A stretch of DNA of 50,840 nt from CAYVBE01 sp964448935 (lineage in GTDB: Bacteria; Planctomycetota; Brocadiia; SM23-32), in the NCBI GenBank assembly GCA_964448935.1, contig CAYVBE010000007.1, forward strand, positions 1 to 50,840. The letters run 5' to 3'. The translations under genes were made by a program, and so were the position numbers. The notes under the pieces were generated by a model, which searched no databases, was not told where the DNA came from, and saw only the letters and a list, made by a program, of their open reading frames with translations. Positions 50,554 through 50,840 of this stretch are shown piece after piece; within the stretch, counting starts at the first letter, position 1; every line of letters starts with the position of its first letter.

Positions 50554-50840
50554 TTATAAGTCCAGCAGTGGCAACTGCTTAGGACATGAGGGCTCGTGAG
50601 TTCTGTAGGCGCTTGTCGTAAGTGCTTTCAGAATAGGGACTTTCTCAAACAGGGTCACGCTCAGAATCTGTAGAATTGTGTAGAGACTCAACTCCAATCG
50701 GAGCCGCTTTTTCAGGATCGCCACCAGCAGATATGTTGAAATGGCTATCCATATCTGCGTCTTCACCGCGTTTTCGCTGGTGCCGTAAACTCGACTTTCG
50801 ACAAAAAGAGGAAAGCCGGCTCCCGTTTTGGGTAGATTAA
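50554..50840 (-). mobile_element. C-terminal part of an IS4-family-type transposase (cut by the right edge)
   Basis: Read on the minus strand, the frame enters from the right edge and ends at TAA 50554-50556. VYGTSENAVKTQIW and IAISTYLLVAILKKRL, followed by LSLYTILQILSVTLFEK and PILKAL, are the well-known C-terminal segment of IS4-type DDE transposases. It lies 20 bases after the aroF stop. Bases around CACTACTGTCCGG (50541-50553) may be the element's terminal repeat. The residues nearest the edge (GAGFPLFVESR) look less like the family, so whether the copy is intact cannot be judged here. Confidence 0.8.

Noticed and set aside
1..50840. CRISPR arrays, tRNA, rRNA or integrase genes
   Set aside because: No regularly spaced repeat array, no tRNA-like cloverleaf and no integrase motif was seen on either strand.

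Overview
The window is high-GC bacterial chromosome, about 50.8 kb, densely coded on both strands, with 41 protein-coding features including one attenuation leader peptide and one transposase fragment cut by the right edge. Secreted clan GH-A glycosidases, a dockerin-like module, a beta-helix/malectin protein, type I sulfatases, SGNH and Gfo/Idh enzymes, and a diderm-type pilMNO-secretin cluster suggest a polysaccharide-degrading diderm such as Planctomycetota, Hydrogenedentota or Lentisphaerota. No rRNA or tRNA gene is visible, so the phylum is inference only.

Left third (1-23307), carbohydrate accessory region. A minus-strand operon (10000 down to the left edge) encodes a secreted glycosidase with a dockerin-like tail, a beta-propeller lipoprotein, a second secreted glycosidase, an unexported GH42-like enzyme and a beta-helix/malectin protein. 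Next come a sulfatase and a divergent three-gene sugar oxidoreduction/epimerisation operon (12207-15149). A minus-strand block holds a HEAT-repeat lipoprotein, rpiB, a LysM/degenerate-M23 lipoprotein and a REC-PP2C phosphatase. An SGNH hydrolase and a second sulfatase diverge from one another.

Middle (23382-36425), type IV pilus locus. Two arms diverge from 28602-29142. The minus arm is pilM-pilN-pilO-pilP-like-secretin-pilin. The plus arm is pilB-pilT-pilC and then, from its own promoter, a major pilin and three minor pseudopilins, one fused to a LamG domain. Prepilin peptidase is not here.

Right third (36477-50840), mixed metabolism. It holds a membrane HExxH protein, a P2A-type Ca2+ ATPase, an amidohydrolase, and a minus-strand run of H-protein-like gene, asd, ADP-ribosylglycohydrolase-like gene, PPC/DUF296 gene and MFS transporter. 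Then come folK, a GH4 glycosidase with a secreted FAD protein, and a DAHP synthase gene (aroF).

The most notable find is upstream of aroF. A sigma70-like promoter is followed by a 38-codon leader peptide with six Tyr/Phe codons within nine, alternative hairpins, and a perfect 13-bp stem followed by a T-run. This is the layout of ribosome-mediated attenuation by Tyr/Phe. The enzyme it precedes belongs to the N-terminal ferredoxin-like-domain DAHP synthases, whose characterised member is feedback-inhibited by the same amino acids.
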